Shown: positions 26,650 to 34,977, numbered from the stretch's first letter. The stretch: 64,000 nt of DNA from Actinopolymorpha sp. NPDC004070 (GCF_040610475.1 NZ_JBEXMJ010000011.1:62001-126000), one strand, 5' to 3'. Translations and numbers: made by a program. The notes: generated from the letters alone by a model not told the origin.

Positions 26650-27085
26650 CCGCGCTCCGTTCACTCGTCGTCGGCTCGAACCGCTCGTCCGCTCGCAAGG
26701 CGTTCGCCGGCTTGTCGTTCGCTTGTCCTGCATCCTCGGCCGTCAGACAAAGGACAGTACCAATGCCCGCCGCAGTCAATGCCGCACGTCTCACCGATCA
26801 CTCGGCCAGTCCAGGCCGGGCAGCACCTGCGCTCCGCAATTGATCCGGACCTTTGCCGACGTCGACCGAACCTCCGCGTGGGACGCGCCGCCGCACCGTG
26901 GGCGACGTTCGGCCTCCCGCGGGCGCGCGACCGGCGCCTTTCTCCATGACTGCGCAGCGTCACTTCGTCCCCGGTATCGCGATCAGCGTGCCCGAGTAGG
27001 TGCAGTCTGTCGGACCCGGCCGTTACGATGCCCAGACGTTCGCGTCGGAGGGTACGTGCCCGATGTCGGCGCGGAGCGAGGCTGC
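26650..27085. other. Intergenic region between nanE and an ECF sigma gene
   Basis: About 430 bases upstream of two divergent genes. It should hold the nanE promoter and part of the sigma gene promoter. I see no coding potential, no tRNA, and no clear -35/-10 pair or operator that I could name. Confidence 0.4.
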
Positions 27086-27151
27086 TGATCGACGCTGGTC
27101 GACTCTGGTCGAGGGTGATCGACGCGGCCGGGGATCGACGCTGATCGACAG
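27086..27151 (+). repeat. Helically phased 10-bp repeats upstream of ECF sigma gene
   Basis: Four head-to-tail 10-base units with core TSRTCGA (TGATCGACGC, TGGTCGACTC, TGGTCGAGGG, TGATCGACGC) at 27086-27125, a 6-base spacer, and two more (GGATCGACGC, TGATCGACAG) at 27132-27151. The array abuts the GGAG ribosome binding site of the sigma factor at 27164. A 10-bp period puts every copy on the same face of the helix. Confidence 0.85.
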
Positions 27152-27163
27152 GAGTGCGTTCCG

Positions 27164-28180
27164 ATGACCGAGGCCGCAACCGATGTGACCGCGACCGACG
27201 TACGCGACGTGCCGCGTAACGCCGCCGAGTTGGAGGCGAGTCTCGCGCGCCATCGGACGGAGCTGACCGGCTACTGCTACCGCATGCTCGGCTCGGGGTT
27301 CGAGGCCGAGGACGCCGTGCAGGAGACGCTGGTCCGGGCCTGGCGGGCGTTCGACCGTTTCGAGGGCCGAGCGGCGTTCCGGTCCTGGCTCTACCGCATC
27401 GCCACCAACGTCTGCCTCGACCTGCTGAACGGCCGCAACCGCCGCGCCCGGCCGATGGACCTCCAGGCGGCCTCGACCGCGTCCGCGCCGCTTCCGGGTG
27501 CACTGCCCGAGGTGACCTGGCTGGAGCCGATCCCCGACGGGCGAGTGGTGCCCGAGGACGCCGACCCCGCCGAGGTGGCCACCCGCCGGGAGACCGTCCG
27601 GCTCGCGTTCATGTCCGCGTTGCAGCACCTGCCTCCCCGCCAGCGGTCCGTGCTGATCCTGCGCGAGGTGCTGGAGTGGCACGCCAGCGAGGTCGCCGAA
27701 CTGCTCGGCACCACGGTCGCGTCCGTCAACAGCGCCCTTCAGCGCGCTCGAGCCACGTTGGCGGCCGCCAACGTCACCGAGTCCGACGTGTACGCACCGC
27801 TGAGCGAGGAGCAGCGTGACCTGCTCAAGCGGTACGTCGACGCGTTCGAGCGGTACGACCTGGAGTCCCTGACCTCGTTGTTGCGCGACGACGCCACGCT
27901 GTCGATGCCGCCGTACGACCTGTGGCTGCGAGGGCACGCGGAGATCCAGGCCTGGATGCTCGGCACGGGTTCGGGCTGCCGGGGCTCGCGGCTGCTGCCG
28001 ACAGTCGCCAACGGCTCGCCCGCCTTCGGCCAGTACCGCCCCGCCGCCGACGGTGGCTACGAGCCGTGGGCCCTGCAGGTCATCGAGATCTCAGGGGGCC
28101 AGATCGTCGGGCTGAACAACTTCCTCGACACCGACCGGTGGTTCCCGCTGTTCGGGCTGCCGCCCCGCCTCGATCCCTGA
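27164..28180 (+). CDS. ECF RNA polymerase sigma factor with SnoaL-like C-terminal domain
   Basis: 338 residues, longer than a plain ECF factor. Sigma region 2 is [28 protein letters not shown]...[14 protein letters not shown]; region 4 is [44 protein letters not shown]. From about residue 205 a SnoaL/NTF2-like domain ([29 protein letters not shown]...[11 protein letters not shown]) follows, the layout of the TIGR02960/SigG-like group, in which the extra domain controls activity in place of a separate anti-sigma factor. It is paralogous to the convergent gene at 28751-29869. Its last 90 bases overlap the STAS gene on the other strand. Confidence 0.95.
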   Translation: MTEAATDVTATDVRDVPRNAAELEASLARHRTELTGYCYRMLGSGFEAEDAVQETLVRAWRAFDRFEGRAAFRSWLYRIATNVCLDLLNGRNRRARPMDLQAASTASAPLPGALPEVTWLEPIPDGRVVPEDADPAEVATRRETVRLAFMSALQHLPPRQRSVLILREVLEWHASEVAELLGTTVASVNSALQRARATLAAANVTESDVYAPLSEEQRDLLKRYVDAFERYDLESLTSLLRDDATLSMPPYDLWLRGHAEIQAWMLGTGSGCRGSRLLPTVANGSPAFGQYRPAADGGYEPWALQVIEISGGQIVGLNNFLDTDRWFPLFGLPPRLDP

Positions 28181-28567
28181 CCTGCGTTCGGCCGGCTCCA
28201 CGCGCATACCCGTCGGCAACGACGGCACCACGTCGGCCAGCCCGACCAGCGCGATCAGTTGCCGTAACTCGCACCCGGCATGCCGTAGCCACAGGTGGCA
28301 GCCGAGTCGGCGTGCGGTCAGCTGGAGCCGCGCCAACGCCTCCACCGCGACCGCGTCGCATTCGGTCAGCCCGGCGACGTCACAGATCACCCGCCTACCG
28401 GGTCCCTCGCCCAGCAGCTCCTCGAACCGCGCGCACAGGTCCGGAATCTCCGACCGCCCGATCGGCCCTTCCAGGAAGACCACCAGCGCACCGGCACCGC
28501 CTGCCGCGGAGTCCGGCACCGACCGGAGGTCGCTGGTGCGCCCTCGTGTTCCCCACCCGTCGTCCAC
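28091..28567 (-). CDS. STAS-domain protein (anti-sigma-factor antagonist-like), 3' end antisense to sigma gene
   Basis: 158 residues from a GTG preceded by GAAGAGA. The STAS domain spans about residues 25-115 ([75 protein letters not shown]). The [12 protein letters not shown] segment corresponds to the region that holds the phosphorylated serine in SpoIIAA; a Cys-Asp is present instead, so control by phosphorylation is doubtful. The last ~30 codons are the antisense of the sigma gene's C-terminal coding region. It may tune one or both neighbouring sigma factors. Confidence 0.8.
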   Translation of the reverse strand: MDDGWGTRGRTSDLRSVPDSAAGGAGALVVFLEGPIGRSEIPDLCARFEELLGEGPGRRVICDVAGLTECDAVAVEALARLQLTARRLGCHLWLRHAGCELRQLIALVGLADVVPSLPTGMRVEPAERRSGIEAGRQPEQREPPVGVEEVVQPDDLAP

Positions 28568-28636
28568 GATCTCTTCGACCCGGGAACCGCCCGCAACTCA
28601 TCGGTCACCCGGCTCGGATCCGCCGGGGGCAGGTAC

Positions 28637-28756
28637 GGCTGCCCGTCGGCCCCGTCGGCCCCGTTGGCCCGTCAGCCCCGTCGGCCCCGATGGCCCGTCA
28701 GCCCCGTCAGTCCCGGCGGCCCTGGCAGCCTCGTCAGCCTCGTCAGCCCGTCAGTC
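28637..28756. repeat. Degenerate 9-bp tandem repeats (CCCGTCGGC-like)
   Basis: About 13 degenerate copies of a 9-base unit (CCCGTCGGC, CCCGTCAGC, CCTCGTCAGC variants) between the STAS gene start and the 3' end of the second sigma gene. The array reaches the stop codon of that gene. No hairpin with a T tract is seen. It is probably slippage DNA. Confidence 0.75.
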
Positions 28757-29869
28757 CCGGCGCAGGGGCAGGCCTGCGAACGGGAACATCTTCTCGGTGT
28801 CCAGGAACGCGTTGATGGCCGTCACCGCGCCGTCGGCGACCTCGATCACCTGCAGGGCGAACGCGACATAACCACCGGCAGGGTCCGGACGGTACTGACC
28901 GAACGCCGGTGAGCCGTTCACGGCGACCGGGACCAGCAGGGAACCCGCGCACCCGATCCCGGGCCCGCTCATCCAGGTGACGATCTCCGCCGGACCGTGC
29001 ACCCACAGGGAGTACGGCGGCATGGACAGGGTGGCGTCCTCGTGCAACAGGGCGACCAGGGCGTCCATGTCGTAGCGTTCGAAGGCGTCGACGTAACGAG
29101 CGAGCAGCTTCTGCTGGTCCTCGTCGTCCATCCGCACCGGGGCCGCGGAGCCGGCGAAGGTCACGTCGAGCTCCTCCAGGGTGGCCCGAGCGCGCTGCAG
29201 GGCGCTGTTGACCGACGCCACGCTGGTGTCGAGGAGCTCGGCGACCTCGCTCGCCCGCCAGCGCAGCACCTCCCGCAGGATCAGCACCGCGCGCTGGCGA
29301 GGCGGCAGGTGCTGCAACGCGGCCACGAACGCCAGCCGGATCGACTCGCGAGCCACGGCCACCTCGGCCGGGTCGCCCGAGCCCGGCAGCACCTGCCCGT
29401 CGACCACGGGTTGCACCCACACGGAGTCCGGGAGCGGCTCGCCGAGGGCGAAGTTGTCCGCGGTCTGTGCCGGCCCGAGATCCATCGGCCGGGCCCGTCG
29501 CTTCCGTCCCTCGAGGGCGTCGAGGCACACGTTGGTGGCGATGCGGTAGAGCCACGAGCGCAGGGAGGCTCGCCCGTCGTATCGATCGTGGTAGCGCCAG
29601 GCGCGGAGCATGGTCTCCTGCACGGCGTCCTCGGCCTCGAACGACGAGCCGAGCATGCGGTAGCAGTAGCCGGTCAGCTCGACCCGGTGCCGGTCGAGCA
29701 CCTCGCCCAGCTCACCTCGCTGGCCGCTCGCCGCCAGATCGGGCGGCGCCGGAGCGCCGGCCGTACGGTCACCCGCCGCACGGTCGTCTGCCGCACGGTC
29801 ACCCGCCGCACGGCCGTCTGACGTACGTCGGCTCGCCGACCCAGGACTCGTCGCCACGGAACTGGCCAT
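28751..29869 (-). CDS. ECF RNA polymerase sigma factor with SnoaL-like C-terminal domain (paralogue)
   Basis: 372 residues from an ATG with GAGGGGA about 10 bases upstream; a GTG at 29887 overlapping the previous stop (GTGA) is an alternative. The N-terminal ~45 residues are low complexity (GRAAGDRAADDRAAGDR) encoded by 15-base tandem repeats. Sigma region 2 ([25 protein letters not shown]) and region 4 ([40 protein letters not shown]) are nearly identical to those of the gene at 27164, and the SnoaL-like tail is also shared, so the two arose by duplication. They now lie convergent with a STAS gene between. Confidence 0.94.
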   Translation of the reverse strand: MASSVATSPGSASRRTSDGRAAGDRAADDRAAGDRTAGAPAPPDLAASGQRGELGEVLDRHRVELTGYCYRMLGSSFEAEDAVQETMLRAWRYHDRYDGRASLRSWLYRIATNVCLDALEGRKRRARPMDLGPAQTADNFALGEPLPDSVWVQPVVDGQVLPGSGDPAEVAVARESIRLAFVAALQHLPPRQRAVLILREVLRWRASEVAELLDTSVASVNSALQRARATLEELDVTFAGSAAPVRMDDEDQQKLLARYVDAFERYDMDALVALLHEDATLSMPPYSLWVHGPAEIVTWMSGPGIGCAGSLLVPVAVNGSPAFGQYRPDPAGGYVAFALQVIEVADGAVTAINAFLDTEKMFPFAGLPLRRD

Positions 29870-29883
29870 GCGGGATGCTCCCC

Positions 29884-31464
29884 TCACGTCACCGGCACCA
29901 CGTCGTCGCCGGTGGAGGAAACCGTAGGCGATCCCACCGACAACTCCGTCCCCGTCGGCTCGCGGACGGCGGCCCAGGCAGCCTCCAGCGCGTTCTCCGT
30001 GCGGCCGGCACAGTCGATCTCCACCGCCTCAGGCCACGGCGCGTACGTACGCCCCATCCGCCGCGCCACCTCCACCGTCGCCTCGGACAGGTCACCTACC
30101 CGCTCCCGGATGCGTCGCTCACCCACGTCCGCCGGCGCCACGCACCGGATCTCCGCCAGCGTGCTGGAGGTGTCCCGGGCGAGCCGTCTCGCGGCGTCGC
30201 GTTCGGCGGCGTCGCTCCAGGTGGCGTCGAGAACGACCGAATCGCCACGGGCGAGCAACCGGCGCGCGCGGGCGAGCAGTTCCCGGTACGCGGCGTGCAC
30301 CCGCGCCGGGGTGTAGCGGCCGCGTTGGTATCCGCCACCGCCGGTTTCTTCGCGGGGAGTGGGCAGCCGCGCGCCCGGCTTCTCGCGGCGGATCTCGTCG
30401 GTACGCAGGACGACCGCGCCCATCCGGTCTGCCAGAGCGCCCGCGACGGTCGACTTGCCGGTACCCGGCAGGCCGCCCACCAGCACCAGCCGGACCTCTC
30501 CCGCGTGGAGGTGGTCGAGCGTCAGACCGGCCAGCTGCCGTGCCGTCGCCCGAGCCGGCGCCATCCCCTGCCGAAACCGCAGGCAGGCCACCTTCGCCCG
30601 GACGAACGCCCGGTACGCCACGTAGTGGTGGACCAGCGACGCCACCGGCAGCCCGCCGGTGAAATCGCCGTACCAGCCGAGGAAGCTCTCGGCCAGGTCG
30701 GGCGCGCCCAGGCGCTCCAGATCCATCGCCAGGAACGCCGCGTCGTCGACCCCGTCCACGTACCGCAGCGCGTCGTCGAACTCCAGGCAGTCCAGCACCC
30801 GAGGTCCGTCCGGCAGGCAGAAGATGTCGTCGGCCAGCAGGTCGCCGTGCCCGTCGACGACGAGGCCCGCCCGCGCCCGCGCGTTCAGCAGCGCACCGCG
30901 TCCGCCGACGTACCGTTCCACCAGCCGGGCGATCTCGGCCACCGTTCCGGGGTCCAGAACCTCGCCCACGAAGGGTTCGGCCCCGGCCAGGTTGTCCCGC
31001 CACCTGCGCAACAGCGCGCTGGGCCGGCCGGCGGCCGCGACCTTCGCACCGTGCGGAGCGCGGGCGTGGAAGGCCGCCAGCAGCCGGGCGAGTTCGCGCA
31101 GGTCGTGGCGTACGTCCGCACCCGCGGCGACCAGCGTGGACAGCCGGCGCGCGGACGGCATCCGGCGCATGACGAGTACCCAGTCCCGGGTCTCACCCGC
31201 GTCGTCCACGAGATGGCGAACCTCGAGGTAGACGTCCGGTGCGAGCCGCCGGTTCAGCTCCAGCTCCCGGCGGCACGCCTCCTCCCTGGCGCGCACCGTG
31301 GTGAAGTCGAGGAACCCGAGGTCGACCGGCTTCTTCACCTTGTACGCGCGGTCGCCGACGAACACCACCACCGCGGAATGACTCTCGGCCAGCGCGGCGG
31401 AGGCGAAGGCCGCACCTTCCCCGCCCGAAGCTTCGCCGGACGCTCCGGGCAATGCTCCGCCCAA
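29884..31464 (-). CDS. Aminoglycoside-phosphotransferase-like domain fused to P-loop kinase
   Basis: About 526 residues; the start is uncertain because only TTG codons (31464 or 31452) fit after the CBS gene ends at 31473. The N-terminal part (to about residue 330) is an APH-like kinase fold: VVVFVGDRAYKVKKPVDLGFLDF, then LVVDGHGDLLADDIFCL and LDCLEFDD as the catalytic and metal sites. The C-terminal part is an AAA/gluconate-kinase-like domain with P-loop LVLVGGLPGTGKSTVAGAL and SVVLDATWSDAAERDAARRLA. This two-domain protein is widespread in bacteria; the substrate is unknown. It lies between CBS and sigma genes on the same strand. Confidence 0.9.
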   Translation of the reverse strand: MGGALPGASGEASGGEGAAFASAALAESHSAVVVFVGDRAYKVKKPVDLGFLDFTTVRAREEACRRELELNRRLAPDVYLEVRHLVDDAGETRDWVLVMRRMPSARRLSTLVAAGADVRHDLRELARLLAAFHARAPHGAKVAAAGRPSALLRRWRDNLAGAEPFVGEVLDPGTVAEIARLVERYVGGRGALLNARARAGLVVDGHGDLLADDIFCLPDGPRVLDCLEFDDALRYVDGVDDAAFLAMDLERLGAPDLAESFLGWYGDFTGGLPVASLVHHYVAYRAFVRAKVACLRFRQGMAPARATARQLAGLTLDHLHAGEVRLVLVGGLPGTGKSTVAGALADRMGAVVLRTDEIRREKPGARLPTPREETGGGGYQRGRYTPARVHAAYRELLARARRLLARGDSVVLDATWSDAAERDAARRLARDTSSTLAEIRCVAPADVGERRIRERVGDLSEATVEVARRMGRTYAPWPEAVEIDCAGRTENALEAAWAAVREPTGTELSVGSPTVSSTGDDVVPVT

Positions 31465-31472
31465 GACGTCGC

Positions 31473-31895
31473 TCAGGTCTTCGCCGCCGAGACGACCTCG
31501 ACGAAGTGCGTCACCTGGTCTTCGCTCAGATGGCGGCCGAGGTCCACCTCGCTGATCATGCCGACAAGCCGGTGGTTCTCGATCACCGGCAGGCGCCGGA
31601 TGTGGTGTTCCTCCATCAGCCGGAGGACGTTGTCGATGTCGTCGTCGGCGCTCACCGTCAACGTGGATCCCTGCGCCAGTTCGCCCGCCGTCATCGACGC
31701 GGGGTCGCCACCGGCCGCCACGCACTTCACCACGATGTCCCGGTCGGTAAGAATCCCGTGCAGCCGGTCGTCGTCGCCACAGATCGGCAGCGCACCCACG
31801 TTCTGCTGGCGCATCCGGCGGGCGGCGTTCTGCAGGTTCTCGTGTTCGCCGACGCACTCCACTCCGGCGTGCATGATTTCCCGTGCGGTCGTCAT
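31473..31895 (-). CDS. CBS-domain pair protein
   Basis: 140 residues starting behind AAGGAGG. Two CBS domains fill the chain: MTTAREIMHAGVECVGEHENLQNAARRMRQ with VGALPICGDDDRLHGILTDRDIV, and LTVSADDDIDNVLRLMEEHHIRRLPVIENHRLVGMISEVDLGRHL. Such stand-alone pairs bind adenosine nucleotides and act as energy or redox sensors. They are common in actinobacterial dormancy and stress loci, in line with the hibernation factor encoded just upstream on the same strand. Confidence 0.95.
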   Translation of the reverse strand: MTTAREIMHAGVECVGEHENLQNAARRMRQQNVGALPICGDDDRLHGILTDRDIVVKCVAAGGDPASMTAGELAQGSTLTVSADDDIDNVLRLMEEHHIRRLPVIENHRLVGMISEVDLGRHLSEDQVTHFVEVVSAAKT

Positions 31896-31996
31896 CTCGA
31901 ACCTCCTTGTTCGTCCGGCATCCCGAGTCCCTACGACCCTCGGCGTTCTTACATCCGCCGCGCGTACGGCCCTCCGCCGTTCGCACGACTCACCCG

Positions 31997-32764
31997 TCAC
32001 TCCGCGCTGATCAGCCCGTAGTGGCCGTCGTATCGCCAGTACATGACCCGTCCCCGTCCACTCGCGGGGTCCAGGTAGAAGACGAACCGTTCGCCGCCCG
32101 CGTCCAGCCGTTCCCGCGCGGCCGCCTCGCTCAGGGGCGGTGGCTCCACCTCCGTCACCGCGGCGACCGCACCCCGCGCACCCCGCACGATCACGGCGTC
32201 GCGTCCGGTTTCCCGATCCGTGTACAGGTAGAAGTCGTGGTCGAGGACGTCCATCTCGTACGCCGCCTCCTCCGCCGTCAACGGCACCAGCGCGAACGTC
32301 TTGCGGCGCACGACGGTCCGGTCCTCGACCGGGCGCGGGAAGTGCGGCTCCGGGCGGCGGGGCTGGTCACCGTGCCGCCACTCGTGCTCGGCCACCTCAC
32401 CGGTCCAACGGTGACGGGTGCGTTCCCGGTCCCGCAGGCGCACCAGCCTTCGACGCAGCCGGTCCTTCATCAGGTCGGCGGCCTCGAGGGCGTCGTGCCC
32501 ACTGACCACGGCCCGGACGGGTACGCCGTCGACGTCCAGGCCCACCTCGAGCCGGACCGGCTGGTCCTGAGCGGGGTTCTGGGACACGACAATCACGACA
32601 TGCGCGTACAGAGCACGCGCGCGGGTGGCCTCCAGGACGCTCTCGACCTTGCGGACGGCATACGCGGTGGCCTCGTCGGGTACCTCGCCGCGAACGGTCA
32701 GCTCGACCGGCGTCCCCTCCGCAGTTCCCGGTGCCGCCGTCGACCTGTGTGCTGATCTGGCCAT
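31997..32764 (-). CDS. hpf: Ribosome hibernation promoting factor-like protein with duplicated C-terminal domain
   Basis: 255 residues. The N-terminal domain (about 18-110) resembles the S30AE/HPF ribosome-binding domain (VELTVRGEVPDEATAYAVRKVESVLE, RLEVGLDVDGVPVRAVVSGHDALEAADLMKDRL). A C-terminal HPF domain follows at about 150-195 (RKTFALVPLTAEEAAYEMDVLDHDFYLYTDRETG), and a second related one at about 205-255 (PPPLSEAAARERLDAGGERFVFYLDPASGRGRVMYWRYDGHYGLI). Long HPFs have a single such domain for 100S dimer formation. The ATG has GAGGGGGA upstream. A neighbouring CBS pair protein suggests a dormancy or hypoxia theme. Confidence 0.85.
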   Translation of the reverse strand: MARSAHRSTAAPGTAEGTPVELTVRGEVPDEATAYAVRKVESVLEATRARALYAHVVIVVSQNPAQDQPVRLEVGLDVDGVPVRAVVSGHDALEAADLMKDRLRRRLVRLRDRERTRHRWTGEVAEHEWRHGDQPRRPEPHFPRPVEDRTVVRRKTFALVPLTAEEAAYEMDVLDHDFYLYTDRETGRDAVIVRGARGAVAAVTEVEPPPLSEAAARERLDAGGERFVFYLDPASGRGRVMYWRYDGHYGLISAE

Positions 32765-32793
32765 CGGTCCCCCTCGGCTCGCGTCCGATCCCG

Positions 32794-32834
32794 CCCGCGT
32801 CCGGCTCGCGTCGGGCCCGCGTCCGGCTCGCGTC
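32794..32834. repeat. Two 19-bp direct repeats
   Basis: CCCGCGTCCGGCTCGCGTC occurs at 32794-32812 and again at 32816-32834, with three bases between. A partial copy lies just before. It sits upstream of the hibernation-factor gene and immediately before the inverted repeat at 32836. Confidence 0.8.
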
Positions 32835-32835
32835 C

Positions 32836-32892
32836 AGCGTGCTGGTGGGGACCCGCATCGCCGAACCGTCTTCGGGCCCCCACCAGCACGCT
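32836..32892. repeat. Perfect 15-bp inverted repeat in a divergent intergenic region
   Basis: AGCGTGCTGGTGGGG at 32836-32850 and its exact complement at 32878-32892, with a 27-base middle. The stem continues after one mismatch with CCCG/CGGG, and the middle can alternatively form a small CCGAA/TTCGG hairpin. The genes on either side diverge, so it is not an ordinary 3' terminator. Confidence 0.85.
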
Positions 32893-33161
32893 CGCCGGTC
32901 CGCCGGGCGCAGGCCAGGGACGAAGGTCACCCAGCATCAATCGCGCCAACCGGCAACGGCACGAGGCGGCGGCTCGGCACGACCCCTCGGCGCGGCCCTC
33001 CGGGCATGGGCACCTCGGCGCGGGGCCGCGGGCCCTCCGGCACGGCCCTCCGGGCACGGGCCCTGGCACCTGCCCGGCACGGGCTCCCCGCGGCCCGGCG
33101 AAGCTTGTCGGCGCCTCGCCGACGGACTTTCGCCACTGTAATTTCCCGCCGTACGGGCATT
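32893..33161. other. Intergenic region before the phosphoribosyltransferase gene
   Basis: About 270 bases with several imperfect copies of CCCTCCGGGCACGG-like sequence between 32996 and 33070. No convincing coding frame or RNA gene is seen. Confidence 0.4.
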
Positions 33162-33177
33162 GGATCGAACTCGATCC
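33162..33177. promoter_or_regulatory. Operator-like palindrome
   Basis: GGATCGA-AC-TCGATCC, a perfect 7-bp inverted repeat with a 2-base centre, 73 bases before the start at 33250. A TTGACT sequence at about 33212 could be a -35 box. Size and place suit a dimeric regulator, but no regulator gene is adjacent. Confidence 0.45.
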
Positions 33178-33249
33178 CCGATCATGGCCCGCGCCGCGGG
33201 GGGATGACCCGTTGACTTCGTGGTCGTCCCGAGGTTGAGGAGGCTGACG

Positions 33250-34614
33250 ATGCTCTTCCGGAACCGGAAGGAGGCCGGCCGACAGCTCGCTGACCGGCTG
33301 ATACCCCACAAAGCGCCCGACATGGTGGTTCTCGGGCTCCCCCGGGGCGGCGTACCGGTCGCGTTCGAGGTCGCACGGGCGCTCGACGCGCCGCTCGACG
33401 TCCTCGTCGTCCGCAAGCTCGGTGTGCCGTCCCAGCCGGAGCTCGCGATGGGCGCGATCGGCGAGGGCGGCGTGCGGTTCGTGGACGAGTCGCTGGTACG
33501 GAAGTCCGGCGTCCGGCCCGAAGAACTCCGGGCCGTGGAGAAGCGCGAACACGCCGAGCTCACCCGCCGCGCGCAGGCGTTCCGCGGCAACCGTCCGCAG
33601 ACCCGGCTGGCGGGTCGCACGGTCATCGTCGTCGACGACGGGATCGCCACCGGGTCGACCGCCTGGGTCGCCTGCCAGGTGGCCCGCCAGCTCGGTGCGG
33701 CCCGCACGATACTGGCCGCCCCGGTCGCCTCGCCCCGCGCGGTCGAGTACCTGTCGATGGCCGCCGACGAAGTGGTCTGCCTTGACACCCCGGAGTCGTT
33801 CTACGCGATCGGGGAGTTCTACTCCGACTTCCGGCAGACGCCCGACAGCGAGGTCGTCGCGCTGCTGCACGAGGCCCAGGACGCAGCCGACGCAGCGCAC
33901 TCGCAGCACACCGAACCCACGCAGCACGCGGAAGGCACGGAGCACGCGGAAGGCGCGGAGCGCGTGGACGAGGAGGTCACGATCCCGGCCGGTACGCAAC
34001 GGCTCGCCGGTCATCTCACGCTGCCGGAGAACGCCACCGGGATGGTCGTGTTCGCCCACGGCAGTGGCAGCAGCCGGCACAGCCCGCGTAACCAGTTCGT
34101 CGCCTCCGCACTGAACGCCGCCGGCCTGGGCACGCTGTTGTTCGACCTGCTTTCCTCCGCGGAAGAAAGCGACCGCGCCAACGTCTTCGACATACCCCTG
34201 CTCGCCACGAGGCTGGTGGAAGTCACCAACTGGCTGCGCGAACACCCCGCGACGCGCGACCTGCCGATCGGCTACTTCGGCGCCAGTACCGGTGCGGCCG
34301 CGGCACTGTCCGCAGCAGCCGAGGTGGCCGACTCGACCAACGTCGCCGCGGTGGTCTCCCGTGGCGGCCGGCCCGACCTCGCCGCGTCCGACCTCGACCT
34401 CGTCCGGGCGCCGACGCTCCTGATCGTCGGCGGCCACGACCCCGTCGTCGTCGACCTCAACCTCGACGCCGCCCGCCGCCTGCACTGCGAGAAGTCCGTG
34501 CACGTCGTGCCCGGCGCCACGCACCTTTTCGAGGAACCCGGCACCCTCGAAGCCGTCGCGGACCAGGCCACCCGCTGGTTCACCAGCCACCTGCGCGCCA
34601 AGGCGTCGCACTGA
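33250..34614 (+). CDS. Phosphoribosyltransferase fused to dienelactone-hydrolase-like alpha/beta hydrolase
   Basis: 454 residues from an ATG behind GAGGAGG. The N-terminal ~220 residues are a type I PRTase (LGLPRGGVPVAFEVA, PRPP loop VIVVDDGIATGSTAW). A hydrophilic linker with degenerate HAEG/TEHAEGAE repeats at about 220-240 leads to an alpha/beta hydrolase (MVVFAHGSGSSRHSPRNQFVA, nucleophile elbow GYFGASTGAAAAL, late LLIVGGHDPVV and GATHLFEEPG). In the nucleophile elbow the expected Ser is in GAST. This fusion is known in actinobacteria, but the reaction is not established. At 34152-34167 the gene contains one copy of the palindrome family described below, encoding SSAEE. Confidence 0.92.
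   Translation: MLFRNRKEAGRQLADRLIPHKAPDMVVLGLPRGGVPVAFEVARALDAPLDVLVVRKLGVPSQPELAMGAIGEGGVRFVDESLVRKSGVRPEELRAVEKREHAELTRRAQAFRGNRPQTRLAGRTVIVVDDGIATGSTAWVACQVARQLGAARTILAAPVASPRAVEYLSMAADEVVCLDTPESFYAIGEFYSDFRQTPDSEVVALLHEAQDAADAAHSQHTEPTQHAEGTEHAEGAERVDEEVTIPAGTQRLAGHLTLPENATGMVVFAHGSGSSRHSPRNQFVASALNAAGLGTLLFDLLSSAEESDRANVFDIPLLATRLVEVTNWLREHPATRDLPIGYFGASTGAAAALSAAAEVADSTNVAAVVSRGGRPDLAASDLDLVRAPTLLIVGGHDPVVVDLNLDAARRLHCEKSVHVVPGATHLFEEPGTLEAVADQATRWFTSHLRAKASH
34152..34167. repeat. Palindrome family copy 1 (one mismatch), inside coding sequence
   Basis: TTCCTCCGCGGAAGAA, one base away from the 16-bp palindrome TTCTTCCGCGGAAGAA found three more times within 2.3 kb. Here it is in frame within the hydrolase domain and encodes SSAEE. 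Confidence 0.8.
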
Positions 34615-34647
34615 CCTGCCGCGATCACTGCCGCTGCCCGCTCCGGC

Positions 34648-34779
34648 TCAGGCGGGCGGGAGTTCCAGTGCCACCCGTGCGCCTCCGGCCGGCGACCGCC
34701 CGACCAGCAGGCGCCCGCCTGCCTCCTCCGCGTCGCGGCGGACCACGTCGAGGCCCAGCCCCGTGGAGCCGACTGCGAG
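34648..34779 (-). pseudogene. Eroded 3' end of a sensor histidine kinase
   Basis: On the minus strand, 34779 to the TGA at 34648-34650 reads LAVGSTGLGLDVVRRDAEEAGG, then RLLVGRSPAGGARVALELPPA. This is the G2 box and last strands of a histidine kinase HATPase domain. Upstream the frame no longer matches a kinase, and palindrome copies 2 and 3 lie within 400 bases. It is a remnant of a lost two-component system gene. Confidence 0.6.
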
Positions 34780-34883
34780 TCCGGTCCGTCACCGACGCGT
34801 CGCCGACCACTCCGCTCCAGCCCGTACGGGAGGCCGGCGCGGACTGTGACCGCCACCCCGCGGATGACGAGCACGGCCGGATT

Positions 34884-34899
34884 TTCTTCCGCGGAAGAA
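34884..34899. repeat. Palindrome family copy 2
   Basis: Exact TTCTTCCGCGGAAGAA, with GGATT before it and TCC after it, so the symmetry nearly extends further. It lies in non-coding DNA. Confidence 0.9.
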
Positions 34900-34977
34900 T
34901 CCGTCTCGGCCCGAAGCCACCGGAGGCGGCTTGCCGATGATCTCGTACCGGCGCGAGCTGCCGTGGATGGACGGCCG

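Noticed and set aside
28637..28756. CRISPR-like array
   Set aside because: The unit is only 9 bp with no spacers and no cas genes are near; it is a simple tandem repeat.
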